From NCBI GenBank assembly GCA_021521415.1, contig JAIQDT010000838.1, positions 620,001-684,000 on the forward strand: a stretch of DNA of 64,000 bases. Direction: 5' to 3'. Of the stretch, positions 23,050 through 35,219 are shown in pieces. The DNA comes from Bidens hawaiensis. Lineage: Eukaryota > Streptophyta > Magnoliopsida > Asterales > Asteraceae. The stretch's first letter is position 1; every line of letters begins with the position of its first letter. Below the pieces are notes generated by a model, which had not been told where the DNA came from, searched no databases, and saw only the letters and a program-made list of their open reading frames with translations. Position numbers and translations under genes: made by a program.

Positions 23050-23330
23050 TTACTCCATTTTCTACGCATATGCAGGTTATCGTGTGACGTGAAGCTTGAC
23101 ATGAAAGACATCTAGAGAAGAACTTAGGGAACTTAATGAAGACTATCACTATTTAAATTTTGTTTGGGATTATTTTTACTTGTTTTAGATATTTGTTTGT
23201 GTTATGAATTGCGTTGTAATTTGAAATAATTAATTTAATAGATATTGTCATTTTATTTATGATAGTACCTTTGAGTTGTGAACAATCGGCTCACGCCCCG
23301 GCATTTCCGCCTTAGGTTGGGGTGTGACAC
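23050..23330 (+). repeat. Probable truncated LTR end
   Basis: The stretch ends CCCCGGCATTTCCGCCTTAG then GGTTGGGGTGTGACA. This closely resembles the 3' ends of the gypsy-type LTRs elsewhere in this window (GTTTCCGCTTTAGCCGGGGT then GTTACA). No partner LTR or internal domain is seen, so it is read as a fragment. A C-run of about 12 follows. Confidence 0.45.
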
Positions 23331-24121
23331 CCCCCCCCCCAACGCAATGCCTGATCCTCTATCACAGCACTACCCATAACCACCATCGTCTTCGGCCACC
23401 AAACTACACATACCAAATAAACCCAAAATTAGCACCACATTACCGTCGCATCTCCATTACCAACGTTCAGTGGTTAGTTTCTAACCCAATCATTTTCACT
23501 CCTAAAGCACTATACGGTGGTTAAAAAGTAAACAAAAAAGTTAGAGTTAGTAATATACATAATAACATACCTTATGGATTTATATGATATAAATAATTTT
23601 TTTTTCAACATAGTATAGATTAGCAAGAATATTTTGTATTTGTATTTTAAAAGAAATCAAAATGGAAGGTTGTGAATCTATAACAATTAAGAAAAAAAAG
23701 AAGGTTAACATCAATTCATCCTAGTTAAGGTGGTATGCCACAAACATTTTAAAATTAAGGTAATGAGTTCAAATCCCACCAACAACATATTTTTCATTTT
23801 GTCATTCATTAAATGGAAATTGTAATAACGGAAAGTTATACAATTGGCACCTATGTGGAGGCTCTAGTTGAATGACATATGGAAAGAATGTGTTGCTTCA
23901 ATAATATAGGTAGATTACCTTGTGTTGTATATATCTTTCTCAAATAAGTTGTTTTCAGTTCCCTTTATAGCTAAATTGTTGTCCCCCGTACTACGGGGGT
24001 TGTCTTACATTATTCGTTTCTAATATTTATATATGTTTTTGGATTTTAATTTTATTTATTGTAAGAAAGTTAGTAATATGCATAGGGTTGATGAAGAAAT
24101 GGTTACACAAATAAATAAGAT
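23331..24121. other. Intergenic DNA
   Basis: AT-rich, no supported gene. It includes a small GC hairpin CCCCCGTACTACGGGGG near 23984-24000. Confidence 0.4.
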
Positions 24122-24129
24122 GTTATAAC

Positions 24130-24448
24130 TAGGGATGAGCGTTTTTGGTATGGGTACCGATTGGTACTGGTATCGTACTGGTACCGGTACCGAATTCGGT
24201 ACCGATTTGGTACCGTTAGTACTGTACCAGTATCGGTACCGTACCGATATCGGTACGGTACCAGTACGGTTCCAAGTTTGATTTTTCGGTATCGGTACGG
24301 TTCAGTATCGGTATTTCCCGAATTTTTCACGAAATACCGGTACCGAACCGAACATTTCGGTACCGGTACCAACTATTTCTGACTTTCGGGATCGGGATTT
24401 TCGGGATTGGTACCGGTCGGTACCGGTACCATCCCGAGCTCATCCCTA
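24130..24448. mobile_element. hAT-type MITE, 319 bp, built of GGTACC/CGGTAC repeats
   Basis: Terminal inverted repeats TAGGGATGAGC/GCTCATCCCTA are flanked by perfect 8-bp duplications GTTATAAC (24122-24129 and 24449-24456), the hAT signature. The interior is dominated by palindromic GGTACCGGTACC-like words on both strands. ORFs through it (24103-24372, 24161-24382) are repeat artefacts rich in Tyr, Arg and Val. Confidence 0.93.
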
Positions 24449-24456
24449 GTTATAAC

Positions 24457-24873
24457 CCGGTTTAAAAACTATCTGGATTTGATTAGACCCATGATCCACT
24501 TATTTTTTTTACTATAAAATTGTTTCTTAATTATAAATAATACCTTTTTTTAAATCGAATATTAATTTTTAGTATATCCTACTTTATAAGATTTTCATAT
24601 CAAATATTTTGTAAGATTAATTTATTAATATAATGAGATATTATAACCCGTTTAAAGGCTATCTGGGTTTGGTGAGACCCATACCCGTGAATTCGGGTCA
24701 AATGTATGAGAAACCTCTATTTACAAATAAAGCAATTTGGTGGTGGCTTGAGAGAATGTAGGGAGCAACTAGAGAACTTTTAAAGGTTTCATTTACATAT
24801 ATTTAATATTCTAAATAAATTACTAAATACTACTCGGTTGTGGAAACTAGAAGACGAAGTTCTTAGCAATTTA
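24457..24873. other. Intergenic DNA with an internal duplication
   Basis: Two related blocks, ATAACCCGGTTTAAAAACTA (about 24452) and ATAACCCGTTTAAAGGCTA (about 24643), each followed by similar text (TTTGATTAGACCCAT and TTTGGTGAGACCCAT), show a degraded direct duplication about 190 bp apart. No gene. Confidence 0.55.
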
Positions 24874-25384
24874 GGTTCTGTTTGTTTTTGCTTAAAACGT
24901 TTGCAAGGGGCTTATGTCTACGGGCGCGCAGACATAGCCTTCTGAAGACTGTTTGTTTTTTCTTCTAAAATAGATCTGAAAAATGCTTTTATGATCTTAA
25001 AAAATAAGCTATTGTTCAACTTCTTCACACTTCTTCATACTTCTTAACATCCAATGTCCAACACCACCACCACCCACCGTCCACCACCACCGTTCACCGC
25101 CTACCAGAATCGTCTGCTACCAATCGTCCACCACCACCCACTTCCACAATCCGTACACCACCACCAATTATTTTAGCAGTTTACAGACGTTAAATGACTT
25201 CTATTTACTGTGATATGTGTGATAGGTAACTAATTTTCAACTTATGCAGACGATATCCAGTTTATAAAACAAACAATATTATATTTTCATATTGCATACC
25301 TTCTGAGCAGATCTTCAGTTGCAGATATGAAATCTTAGTAAATCAGACTGCAGACAGTTTTTGTCTTCAAAAACAAACAGCACC
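24874..25384. mobile_element. Tourist-like (PIF/Harbinger) MITE, 511 bp
   Basis: Ends GGTTCTGTTTGTTTTTG and CAAAAACAAACAGCACC are inverted repeats with one or two mismatches, flanked by the 3-bp duplication TTA (24871-24873 and 25385-25387), the Harbinger signature. The interior holds CCACCACC-rich text and no coding capacity. Confidence 0.85.
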
Positions 25385-25387
25385 TTA

Positions 25388-26703
25388 GTAAATAAATTCC
25401 CAAATCCGGCGTTGTTTAGACTTAATTCGTTATTTATCTCCACTCTTTATCTCTTTGTTTACCTAGAAATTAGGGCATAGAATGGGATGGCAGCTTGAGA
25501 AGTTAAGGTACTGGTTGTAGGGTTTAGGGGGTGGTTGCAGGTGGTGGCCCGTGGTAGGGTCTGGCAGTGGAAGAAGAAAGGGTTCGGGGTGAGGGTGAGG
25601 GTGAGGGTGAGGATGAGGGTGGGGTGGGGTTAATCTACTTATGTTACTAGTATTAAGAAATAATTAAATAAATACATACGTAAGATGTCCAAATGTCCGT
25701 GAGTTAACGAAGAAAATAATTAGATTGTCGATTTGGACGAAGTTGGTAACGAATGAGAAACCTCAAGGGTCTAGTTAACATAAACAAAATATTGAATTCG
25801 TTATTCGTCATATAGTTATTTAAGTATATAACGATACACTTCAAACATATATATTAACTAGTGTTAACCCGGCGCGTTGCGCTGGGCAAGTTGGTAAAAC
25901 CCGCGCGGTGATAAAACACAAGTGTTGTCGGTCTAGAACATTGAGGCGTTAATTTGATGCGAATTCGATTGGTTTTGGTTACATGCATTATGATACCAGA
26001 ACTAAAATAAAAAAGTATTTGAAAATGGAGGTGGACCAATGGGTTGCCGTTGTCGGTAAAACTCAGGCGTTGATTAGACCCGATCGTTGTCGAACCTGGA
26101 AGTTAAGGCGGTGAGTTTACGCAAATTCAGTCGATTTCCGTCACCTTGTTACTGTACCACAGCTAAGACAAAAAAAATACAATTGCCATTTGGTCGGTTT
26201 CGTTACATTCGTCATGGTACCAAAACTAAAACAAAACGTGGCGAGTCTATGTGAATTCGGTCGGCTTTCATCTCGTTCATTACGATACAAGCACTATAAA
26301 AAATTGATATTCAATCGATGGGTTTTCGTTACAGTACCGGAAGTAAAACGGGGAAAAAAACAAAATGCCTTAACTAACATGGTGCCGCCAAATGGCTTAA
26401 TAAGGGGCTTGATGGCACCAAAGTTCTAAATTATATTATATAAATAATTTCAGAATCAATTGTTACTAAACAACCATCACTTTACCAAAATTTTCTTGTA
26501 AGCCCTTTTATACCAGCCATCATTACCAGCTCAATAGACATGTATACCCTTAACATGTTGTCAAATAACCCCAATCATACCGCCTCTATCATTTTGCGCA
26601 CATTACACGTGAAACATCATTACAACTAAACTCTTTTCTGCTTGTCACCAACATTGTTTGTGGATTATCACATAAAGTTTAGCATCTTAATAAGAATATT
26701 TTA
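25388..26703. other. Intergenic DNA with a short GTGAGG minisatellite
   Basis: Four or five GTGAGG units near 25587-25621 and GC hairpin-like text GGCGCGTTGCGCTGGGC near 25869-25885 that recurs in variants nearby. The ORF at 26190-26429 has no recognisable domain. No supported gene. Confidence 0.4.
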
Positions 26704-27834
26704 AGAGAGGGGGATGAGAATTTCTTATGCTTATGAGATTATATAAGATAATTTAAAGAAGCTTATTGAAGATGGTTTTTTAGCTTATTCGTAGAAGCTT
26801 ATTCGTGTAAGGGTGCAAGTTACTTATTTGCCCTCAAATGGTGGTGAACTAATAATTATTGAAATAACTTATTACTTTAACAAATTAAAGAATTGTGGAT
26901 TTAACAACTTATTAAGACACGTAATTAATAAGAGGAAAATGGTGGATAATTAACAACTTATGTAAGTTACTCATTTGCTTAAACCTTATGTTTTGCTTAA
27001 CTTTTTATATAAAGTACTACTATTTATTTTAATCATTATAGATAAATATTACGTTGTTGATGCAGGATATCCAAATACTAGAGGTTATCTTGCTCCATAT
27101 AAAGGAACCAACATTCGTTATCATATACCAAATCTTTGTCATGGAAAAACGGTTGCTAGTCGTGCTCCTAGACGACCTAAAGAGATATTTAACTACCATA
27201 ATTCATCATTGAGAAATGTCATTGAACGAACTTTTGAAGTCAATTACACCTATGAGGCACAAGTGAAGATTGTGCTAGCATCTATGACAATTCATAATTA
27301 TATTAGAAGAAAAGATACATGTGATGAAGGATTTAACAAGGCGCAACAAGAATCTTACATTCCAAACAATAGTATTGATAGTCGAGGATCTAGTGACATT
27401 AATGAATAGATGAAGACAGAAGTACACAACGTAGAATAGATGATTTATATATGAGTGCAGTTATAGATATGATTGCAGAAGATGTAACCAAACCAAGATG
27501 AATTTATTGAATATTAATGTACTTTTGTAGAAGTTTTACGTTATCCTCGATATAAATTTATCCAAAAATGATGATATAACTCATAAAAACAAAGTAGATA
27601 CATATAAAATATAATTATGTGATAATATGTAACCATGCCCTTTTTGGTCATTTTACTAACACAAGCACAATAAAAAAAACCTAACACAAATACTTAAAAA
27701 GAGCTTATCAACTTGTAGAATATAAGCTAATTCAAACACTTAAAAAATGCTTATCAAATAATAAAAAATAAGCTATAAGCTACTTGAAAATATAAGCATA
27801 AGCGAAAAAAATAAAAGCCATGCCAAACACCCCC
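26704..27834 (+). mobile_element. Internally deleted PIF/Harbinger transposon
   Basis: The right end reads CATGCCAAACACCCCC followed by TTA (27835-27837), the usual plant Harbinger terminus. A TTA lies at 26701-26703 before a purine-rich, poorly matching left end. Subterminal AGCTTAT and TTATGCTTATG words occur at both sides in inverted orientation. The C-terminal part of the transposase lies between. About 1.1 kb, so most of the element is gone. Confidence 0.65.
27042..27409 (+). pseudogene. Harbinger transposase, C-terminal DDE fragment
   Basis: Follows a TATAG acceptor at 27041. It contains YYVVDAGYPNTRGYLAPYKG, with the second catalytic Asp in VVDAGY, and RNVIERTFEV, with the catalytic Glu, then a typical IHNYIRRK helix. 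This is the DDE_4/HARBI1 nuclease. The N-terminal catalytic Asp region is missing. The exon is intact but cannot act alone, and the Myb-like partner ORF is not present. Confidence 0.85.
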
Positions 27835-27919
27835 TTAGATTGTCTGTCATGATTGTTGCTTCTTTGTTGTGATGTGAATCCCACTAAATGGGCAAATTTA
27901 TACACAATAAAAGATCATT

Positions 27920-28128
27920 ATTGGTCACCAAAAGCACCAAACTTGTAAAAACTAAACAACAGTGTTTTGTCTTTGAATTCTTCGTGACCCACATCGATAT
28001 AGCTCTTCAAAAGTAACCAAGTATATGCCACGTGCCACCACATACTCTCACTTTATAAACACTCACCCACAAACCACCTCACTCTCCTGCCTTACAAGCT
28101 ATATACTATATAATAAAATAATAATAAT
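27920..28128 (+). promoter_or_regulatory. Probable core promoter of the CDK-like kinase gene, separated from it by the copia nest
   Basis: In order: ATTGG (inverted CCAAT, 27920-27924), G-box CACGTG (28029-28034) inside TGCCACGTGCCACCACAT, TATA box TTTATAAA (28052-28059), and a pyrimidine patch CTCACTCTCC (28078-28087). Spacing TATA to patch is about 20-30 bp, as in plant core promoters. The next thing downstream is the left LTR of the copia element at 28129. The DNA at the other side of that element (59351) is the kinase leader. The assignment to the kinase is inference from removing the insertion. Confidence 0.6.
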
Positions 28129-28310
28129 TGATATAAATGTATTAAATATTATGGTTATCAACACCTAATATAGATTAACTTTCTTCTTAAATTTTCCCCT
28201 CCAATATCATTGTATCTCATTGTAATATACACACATAATTAATGAAATCTCTTTCTTTCTCCCTACATCTATTTTTCATATTCTTTGGCTATTAGGCTTG
28301 TTTCACAACA
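28129..28310 (+). repeat. 5' LTR of the outer copia element, 182 bp
   Basis: Starts TGATATAAATGTATTAAATA and ends CACAACA. It aligns with 59159-59350 but has lost about 8-10 bp containing the TATA box (here CCTCCAATATCATTG, there CCTCATATAAATACTTCATTG). Many substitutions show it is old. Confidence 0.88.
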
Positions 28311-29640
28311 CGTTATTAGCACGAATTGTTTTTGGAGTTTGATCGCAAATCATAAGGTACGTAGGTATTTAACATATCATTATTCTTGATTCTCTCAAAC
28401 ATGAACCATATTGGGAGTCATACAATTTTGGGTTACGTTTGAGATTTGTTTTGTTCTTTTAAATCTCTTACAACAATACGTATATTTTTGCTTAAACAAG
28501 ATTTATATTTGTTATTTAAAATAATTTTGAATTATTCAACATATCAAAATTTTTTGTTTAGATTTTGTAAGATTTAACTGCTATAAAGTCGGTTGGGTTA
28601 TTTGATCAACTGAAAATTTTTTGATGCTAACAAGATGCTATTTAGACATAGTTCTCAATTTGATTTATAGTATGGGCTTGGGACTACTAGTTTTGCTTAT
28701 TCATGAATTCTTTCTCATTAAGAAAAAATTATTAAGGATGCAAGTAGCATATTATATAATAGCATGCTAACTAAATTAAATTTTAATGATTCATTCAATA
28801 TGATTTTCTGAAAATTTAATAGGTTAGCTTATAAATTTTATATCTTGTTTTAATATAAGTAGTTAGTTAACTTTTATATATATTTGCTTATTATTTACGA
28901 TATTGAATCATTCGATGTATTCTACGAAAGTGAATATATTCTCTCTATAATATTAACAAAATAATGTTAAAGATATTATTACGAACTTTAAGATGAATGA
29001 AATTCATCAATTTGAAAATTATAAAAAATTATAAGTTTTGATTTAATAAAGTAGACCTCTTAACACGAGTTCTAATAATTGTTTAATATTGCTTTTATAA
29101 TTATGATATGATTATGATAAATACTTATGATAATATCGCCTATTTATATATTGTGAAATAAATTGATAATATTGTATTAATTGATTAATGTACAAGCAAT
29201 GTAGTGTTTTCGTAAATAATATAGATTGACCATCATTTCATGTGTTTTATACTTGGTGATTTTCTTAACGTGATGTCTAAAGAATTAGCGATTTTTGAGT
29301 ACTATCATGCTTGTTTTAAGCGTGTATATCTAAAATTTGTATACTTGGTTAATAAATCAAAAGTTGTGGTTTATCACCCTATAATGAAAGAGTTTAAATA
29401 TGCTTAGAATAGATATGACATTTTTTTTATGTTTGAAGGTATGACAAACATTTAGAATATATATATGTGGTATGTTATACCGTGATATGCTAATAAGCTA
29501 GTTGTATAAATATTCCCTTAGAAGTGATGAAAATTTAATATTTCATAATATTTTATTACAAATTGTTTTTAAATGATGGCATGCATGTTATAATGTTCTA
29601 TCTTTATATTTAACTTATATGCTACTATTCATTCATATAG
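28311..29640 (+). other. Copia leader and gag region, unrecognisable
   Basis: Very AT-rich, no ORF. It begins CGTTATTAGCACGA directly after the LTR, where the primer-binding site should be. By position this is leader and gag, but no domain can be read. Confidence 0.5.
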
Positions 29641-30037
29641 TGTAAGGCCCCGTTACCGGTAGCCCTACTTTCGTGTTGGATTTACTTATAAACACAGTTC
29701 TAAATATCAGAGTTAATTAAAACATTTACGCGAAATATAAAACTTTCATAAAACATTACATAATTCATAGCTAGTCTCAAACATTCTTGTCTTTCAACAT
29801 TAAAGCATCATAAGTCTTCAGATGCCAGACTCTTGTTCAATGCCACGTGTCTCCTCAAGCGAGCTGCCTCATCCTACTCACCTGCGTGCATACTAAAAGT
29901 CAGCTACGCTGAGTGAGTTCTAGTTAATCATACACTATACAATACACATAAACTCATATTCTTTCATTCATACTTTCATACTTTCTTACTTTCTTACTTT
30001 CATATCTTACGTTATAAAGAGCATTACGCCCTACATT

Positions 30038-30322
30038 CCTCGAGTATTATTAGGGCTCGGTACCCTCCTTCCTCGAGTATTATTAGGGCTCGGTACCCTC
30101 CTTCCTCGAGTATTATTAGGGCTCGGTACCCTCTTTCCACGAGTATTATTAGGGCTCGGTTTCCCTCTTTCCACGAGTATTATTAGGGCTCGGTTTCCCT
30201 CTTTCCTCGAATATTAGTAGGGTTCGGTTCCCTAGTTCTCGAATATTAGTAGGGTTCGATTCCCTCTTCGTTACCATACAACCATACATCATACCTCGAG
30301 TATTATTAGGGCTCGGTACCCT
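30038..30322. repeat. 33-bp tandem repeats in the solo LTR
   Basis: About eight units of CCTCGAGTATTATTAGGGCT plus CGGTACCCTCCTT, increasingly degraded to the right (AATATTAGTAGGGTTCG variants). Units abut without unique spacers. Confidence 0.88.
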
Positions 30323-30742
30323 TTTCGTAACCATACAACCATGCAACCGTCAATTCCTTCTTTTATTAACTTTATCACGTTCATACACATAAGCATACAT
30401 ATCATACTTACCTTACACATAGCGTTACAACCTGACAGTACGTGCAATATCCGAAGATCGTTCACGTACCATCAAGCAATCATTCATACATATCATATCA
30501 TTCACATAAGGCATACACTTATCTCTTAGGATAAGCGTATTAACAAACATATTGAGTATGCACACAGCCCCGAAAACATAACACATAAATGGGGCTAGAA
30601 ACTCACCTAAACACGGTTACGTTCACCGTTAATCGTAATCCCTTTCTTCAGTTGTGCACGGCTGACTGTATAACAAGTATACGTATCAATTAACTATCAC
30701 TTCTCATAATGTATTTCTATCTTTATATGACCCACAACGAAC

Positions 30743-30832
30743 GGGGGTCCGGGGGCAGCGCCCCTGGCAGCGGGGTCTAGGGGCGGCAGCCCCTAGCAGG
30801 GTCCAAGGGGCAGAGCCCCTGGCTGGGGTCGA
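30743..30832. repeat. GC-rich degenerate repeats GGGGTCxxGGGGCAGxGCCCCTGGC
   Basis: Three related units of about 28 bp in otherwise AT-rich DNA, each with a self-complementary GGGGC...GCCCC core. Confidence 0.8.
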
Positions 30833-30929
30833 GCTGCCAGGTCAGCTTGGAAAAATTTTATTTCCATTAACTGTCTTAACACATTTTTCATTAGATTTTT
30901 AATTTATTTTCTAATCGAACTTGACTTTA

Positions 30930-31242
30930 GGCGAAGTTAACCCTCGGGCGAACTTAGCTCTAGGCGAAGTTAACCTTAGGCGAACTTAGCTTTAGGCGAA
31001 GTTACCAGCTAGGCGAACTTAGCTTTACAGCGAAGTTGCCATCAGGCGAACTTGGCTTCAGGCGAAGTTGTCATCAGGCGAACTTGGCCTCAGGCGAAGT
31101 TACCAGTTAAGCGAACTTAACTTTACAGCGAAGTTGCCATCAGGCGAACTTAGCTTGCAGGCGAAGTTCATCAGGCGAACTTAGCTTGCAGGCGAAGTTC
31201 ATCGCTTTGAAGGCGAAGTTGCCCAGTTGCAGGCGAAGTTGT
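30930..31242. repeat. Alternating GGCGAAGTT / GGCGAACTT repeats
   Basis: About 19-20 copies of a core octamer GCGAAGTT or GCGAACTT spaced about 14-20 bp apart, mostly alternating. The two core forms differ by one base (GAAGTT/GAACTT). Confidence 0.85.
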
Positions 31243-31725
31243 CCAGATCAGCCGCTGTTCGGTTTCTGACCAGCATTTCGAGCGATTTTAACACCCTTGC
31301 TATGGTTCAACATCACCCACTACGCTTCCCGACCATTTACGGTCGCTTATACACTAAAAAGCTTGGATCTTTAAACTTCAAAGATCAAGAATCATACCTT
31401 TTTGAGCTTGTTAGGATCTCGTTTAACTTGTTAACACACTAATCGCTCTCTCTCTCTCTCTCTCTTGGATCTGCCCGGTTCTTCCCTTGGTCCGGCCGGT
31501 GAATTGTGGTGTGTGTTTTTCTTTTTGGAGTATTAGAAAATGAAAGGAATGAAAGATATCTTGGGTTTAGGGGATATTTATATCCCTTAGATCCCATTCT
31601 CATTTAACCCATCTCAATTAATCTAAGTCCATGATCCGCTCCTTACCCGATATTAATTAATAACGCGAAATCACTAAACATAGCTTTCTTTATTCATCAT
31701 TAAAATTTTAGGATGTTACATATAG

Positions 31726-33036
31726 ATCGTATTCAAAAACAACTTAATCAAAGTTGTGTCTTGTTATACAACACTCATAAAAGAGTATAGGTTACTCTTA
31801 TAAAAGACTATTGATATGTATTGATATGACATTCAAAGTGTCAACCCTCATAATTCATTATCTAGAAGGTCATAACATTTAGAACTAACGAATTATAAAT
31901 GAAGTGGCCATTACCTACTTCTCAATTATTATATAAAGAGAAGAATAATTATGAGGAAAAACCATATAAGATAAATATTCATTTGTCAAATCTCAAATAT
32001 GCTCCTGAAGAAGCATATCATTAAAACGTATGAAGCGTTTGAAGTGATTTTCTATCTGGTTTTGAGAAATTTATGAATAAACCATGAAATTTGTTTGGCT
32101 TTATATTATTTCCTGAAGTGAAAGTGACTATGTATTGATCATTGCGATCGTGGACATAATTAAAAAGTTCTAACGATGATTATTTTAATAAATATATCGA
32201 CCATCAGCATTATAATGGCCATGCTAATATTGAGATCGACCACTAGAAGTGGCAAAGGGATTGATCATATTAGAACAAAATATGAAAATACAAAAGTGAA
32301 ATCACATGATCGCTTGAAAGGATAATATAATGTTCTCTCATATTTAATTTTTTGCATTAAAGAAGCATAATACATATACGATCATAAATCTGAAGTTTAT
32401 AGATCATGATTATCTAATGGCATGACCGGTTAGACCACACCAAGTCAATGTTGTGAAATTTATTAAAGAACTAAAAGATTCTTCCTCATAATTATACATG
32501 TCATATTGCTCTCAAGGGAAATTATTAATTTACCAACTCAAGAAAAGTGTGAATCCTAAATGTTATGGAATGAGAAAAGGACACACATATCCTAACATGA
32601 TACTATTTAGTGTTTTAAATCGATGCATCGTCTAAATGGTTATCAATTTACAACATGAAGTTTGTGTGGTTGTGGCTTAGCTAATGAAATAGCAATCACA
32701 ATATTCTAGATTTTCATATTTATTTTGGTAAATCACTATTAATAGACGAATTGATTTTATTGAGAAGATCATCAAACGTCAATACAATTGGTTGCAACGT
32801 CAATGATCATGAGAGCAAAAGTTCATGTTTTATTTGGGTATTTATCATGTTACATGCATTCACATCGAGCCAACAAGTTATGATACTTCCTCCCCATTGA
32901 AATTGTTTTTGGTCAGTAACCAAGTATCTCTCATATAATATAGAAATTAATCCACCACAAGACATAAAGATAAGAAAATAAAGGAAGTTGGGAATTTATG
33001 TCGGTATTATATATTATCTTTATTAAAGAGTTAGAG
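31726..33036 (+). pseudogene. Copia GAG-pre-integrase and integrase remnant
   Basis: Heavily decayed. Near 32415 the translation reads WHDRLDHT, the GAG-pre-integrase motif (WHxRLGH in relatives). Near 32870-32915 it reads EPTSYDTSSPLKL. Near 32980-33000 it reads RKLGIYVG, the end of the integrase core in this copia lineage. The frame stops at the insertion site of the gypsy-type element and resumes at 55122. Confidence 0.75.
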
Positions 33037-33093
33037 TGTAACATTCGTTACTTTTCAAACCCGAAAACCCGACCATTTCGAATTTTCGGTTTT

Positions 33094-33201
<108 letters not shown>

Positions 33202-34322
33202 AAAATCGTTTAATGTATTTTACGTGTAATTCGTTATTTTTATTTGGGTTTGTATTCGTAATCGTTACGACCTTTTTCGCCATACCGTTGTGTTCGTGGT
33301 TAACGTTCATCATTAATATAATATACACGGGGATTTACGTTTATCGTTCGTTCGTTTCTTGTTCATGTTGTTCAAATAACGAATCTACGAGATATATAGT
33401 TTCTATTTAAACGAGTTGAAATAATAAGTTAAATGTCCAAATTATAACTTCTCGTTACGTTTATTAACGCATCTTAAAGTTCGGGACCAAATTCGTAAAT
33501 TATATTTAAATTTTAAAACATTTCAAAGTTCAAGGTTCATTTGGTAAGTTTATTTTAATTTCTGATTTAATATACTTGGAAACTTGAGTGTCTAATTTGT
33601 AATTATATTTAAATTATATTATTATATTATAACATAAAGATTCCAGCCCGTAACCCACCCCTCTGTAACGTTTTTCCGGCCGGCGACGTTCCGATGCGCC
33701 GCGATTTTCCGACGACCAAATAAACCCGTAAAATTCGCAAATTAATCAAATTAAATTCTTGTAACAGCCGTAGACTTCGTCGACGAACGTAAATCTTCAA
33801 TAATCATACGTTATAACGACCTATAAATCAACGATATAATCCCGTAACCTTCGCCGGAATTTCGGCCAAATCAATTAACATCCAATTAACGAGTTACGTT
33901 GCAATTCGTAGTATAAATAGGACCTACACTTGTATCTAAACTCGCATACAATCTCTAATTCCACTTGAAAACACTCAATAATTCCGTTTTGATCCGTCAA
34001 AGTTGTTTCCGGCGAGTTCGTCGTTCACCTTCAATCCATAACCAAACCAGGTAATAACTATTTGGTTTTTGATAGTTAATAGATGTTAAACAAAACCCCC
34101 AACTTAATTTTATTGAACTATGAACAGATTTACAGATTAAGATCTAGGGTTTTTTTTTATGATGAAGATGAACCTATACTTGAACATATATAGTTTTTAG
34201 TTCTGGAATGTCAACAACTAATTCTTGCTAGTCCAATAGTTAACTCAGCTTCTTGTAACCCAGAGGACCCGGGTCATTGCATTTCTTTTTGTTATTTTAT
34301 TTTTCATTAAACCTCTTCTATT

Positions 34323-35219
34323 CAATGTTTTAAAAACCGGTATTTTATGCTTACCGGATTTGACTAAAAAATGGTACACCCGGTTGAACCGGGATGTACC
34401 GGAAGGTTTAACCGGGTTGTATAGTTTACCCTATAATTTATATAAATGCAACTTTAACTCAAATATAACCAAAAAATATACGATTCTATTATAAAATATA
34501 ATCCAAGAATTAATCCATATTCTAAAATAATACAAAAATACTTGTTTGTGAAACAAAGTTCTTTTAAAATAAAGGTACGCAATAGATTTATGACATCAAA
34601 ATGTTGTATGCATATATGTTAAATAACTCAAAATACTTGGACTCTAAATGATGTTTTTTCCATCTAGAAGGTAGCATCATCACAAGAGCATCATATGTTC
34701 ATAATAAATCATGAATAAACCATTAATAAATATCATTATTGAGCATGAGTATCTTAATTATAGACTATTAATAAATCAGTTTTCTTGTTATTGATCAACG
34801 ATCAAGCATACAAAATTATTATAATGGGAATGATGGAATCTCAATTGTAATGCTCTATCATTGATCGATCAAGCATACAAATATAATTATTAAACAAGGA
34901 TTTAGAATTTTACCTGGGATTTTGCTTTATCAGTTGATTGTAATGGGAGATGGAATCGTTGTTTACTCTTCTGACTATAATCCTTATGTTGGCTAGGTTA
35001 ACAGTTAAAAACAAAATGGGTCGCAAGCCTGCAACACAGCAGCTAAAAAATATTGGGCTAAAACCGGTTTGATGGTTTAAACCGGTATTTTGAAAAAAAC
35101 AGTTGGTTCAAAGATCTAGTAAACCGTCCAATAAAACCGGGCTTAAAATACCGGGTATCCATACAAAATCCGGTAATACCGGCTGAACCGGCCAGTTCAT
35201 ACCGGTTTTTAAAACACTG
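34323..35219. mobile_element. Non-autonomous hAT element, 897 bp, inside one LTR
   Basis: Inverted ends CAATGTTTTAAAAACCGG and CCGGTTTTTAAAACACTG are flanked by the 8-bp duplication CTTCTATT (34315-34322 and 35220-35227). The corresponding site in the other LTR (around 53795) is uninterrupted with a single CTTCTATT. No ORF. The subterminal regions are rich in CCGGTT/AACCGG words. Confidence 0.95.

Larger units (their letters stand above)
29641..31720 (-). repeat. Solo LTR of a gypsy-type element, 2080 bp
   Basis: Begins TGTAAGGCCCCG, as do the minus-strand gypsy LTRs at 9673 and 16651, and ends GGATGTTACA. It is flanked by perfect TATAG duplications (29636-29640 and 31721-31725). No internal domain, so it arose by LTR-LTR recombination. 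Orientation is inferred from the terminal motif. The interior holds three separate tandem-repeat blocks. Confidence 0.92.

Noticed and set aside
24103..24382. Two overlapping Tyr/Arg/Val-rich ORFs on opposite strands
   Set aside because: They lie in the GGTACC repeat array of the hAT MITE, which is open in several frames by composition. No protein family.
25580..25635. Possible telomere-like GTGAGGGTGAGG repeat
   Set aside because: The plant telomere unit is TTTAGGG. This is a short GTGAGG minisatellite.
30038..31242. Regular repeats resembling a CRISPR array
   Set aside because: Units abut or have repeat-derived, non-unique spacers, there are no cas genes, and this is plant nuclear DNA inside a solo LTR.
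34215..34277. A functional tRNA gene
   Set aside because: The acceptor stem cannot be formed and the B-box is degraded. Kept only as a tRNA-like stretch.
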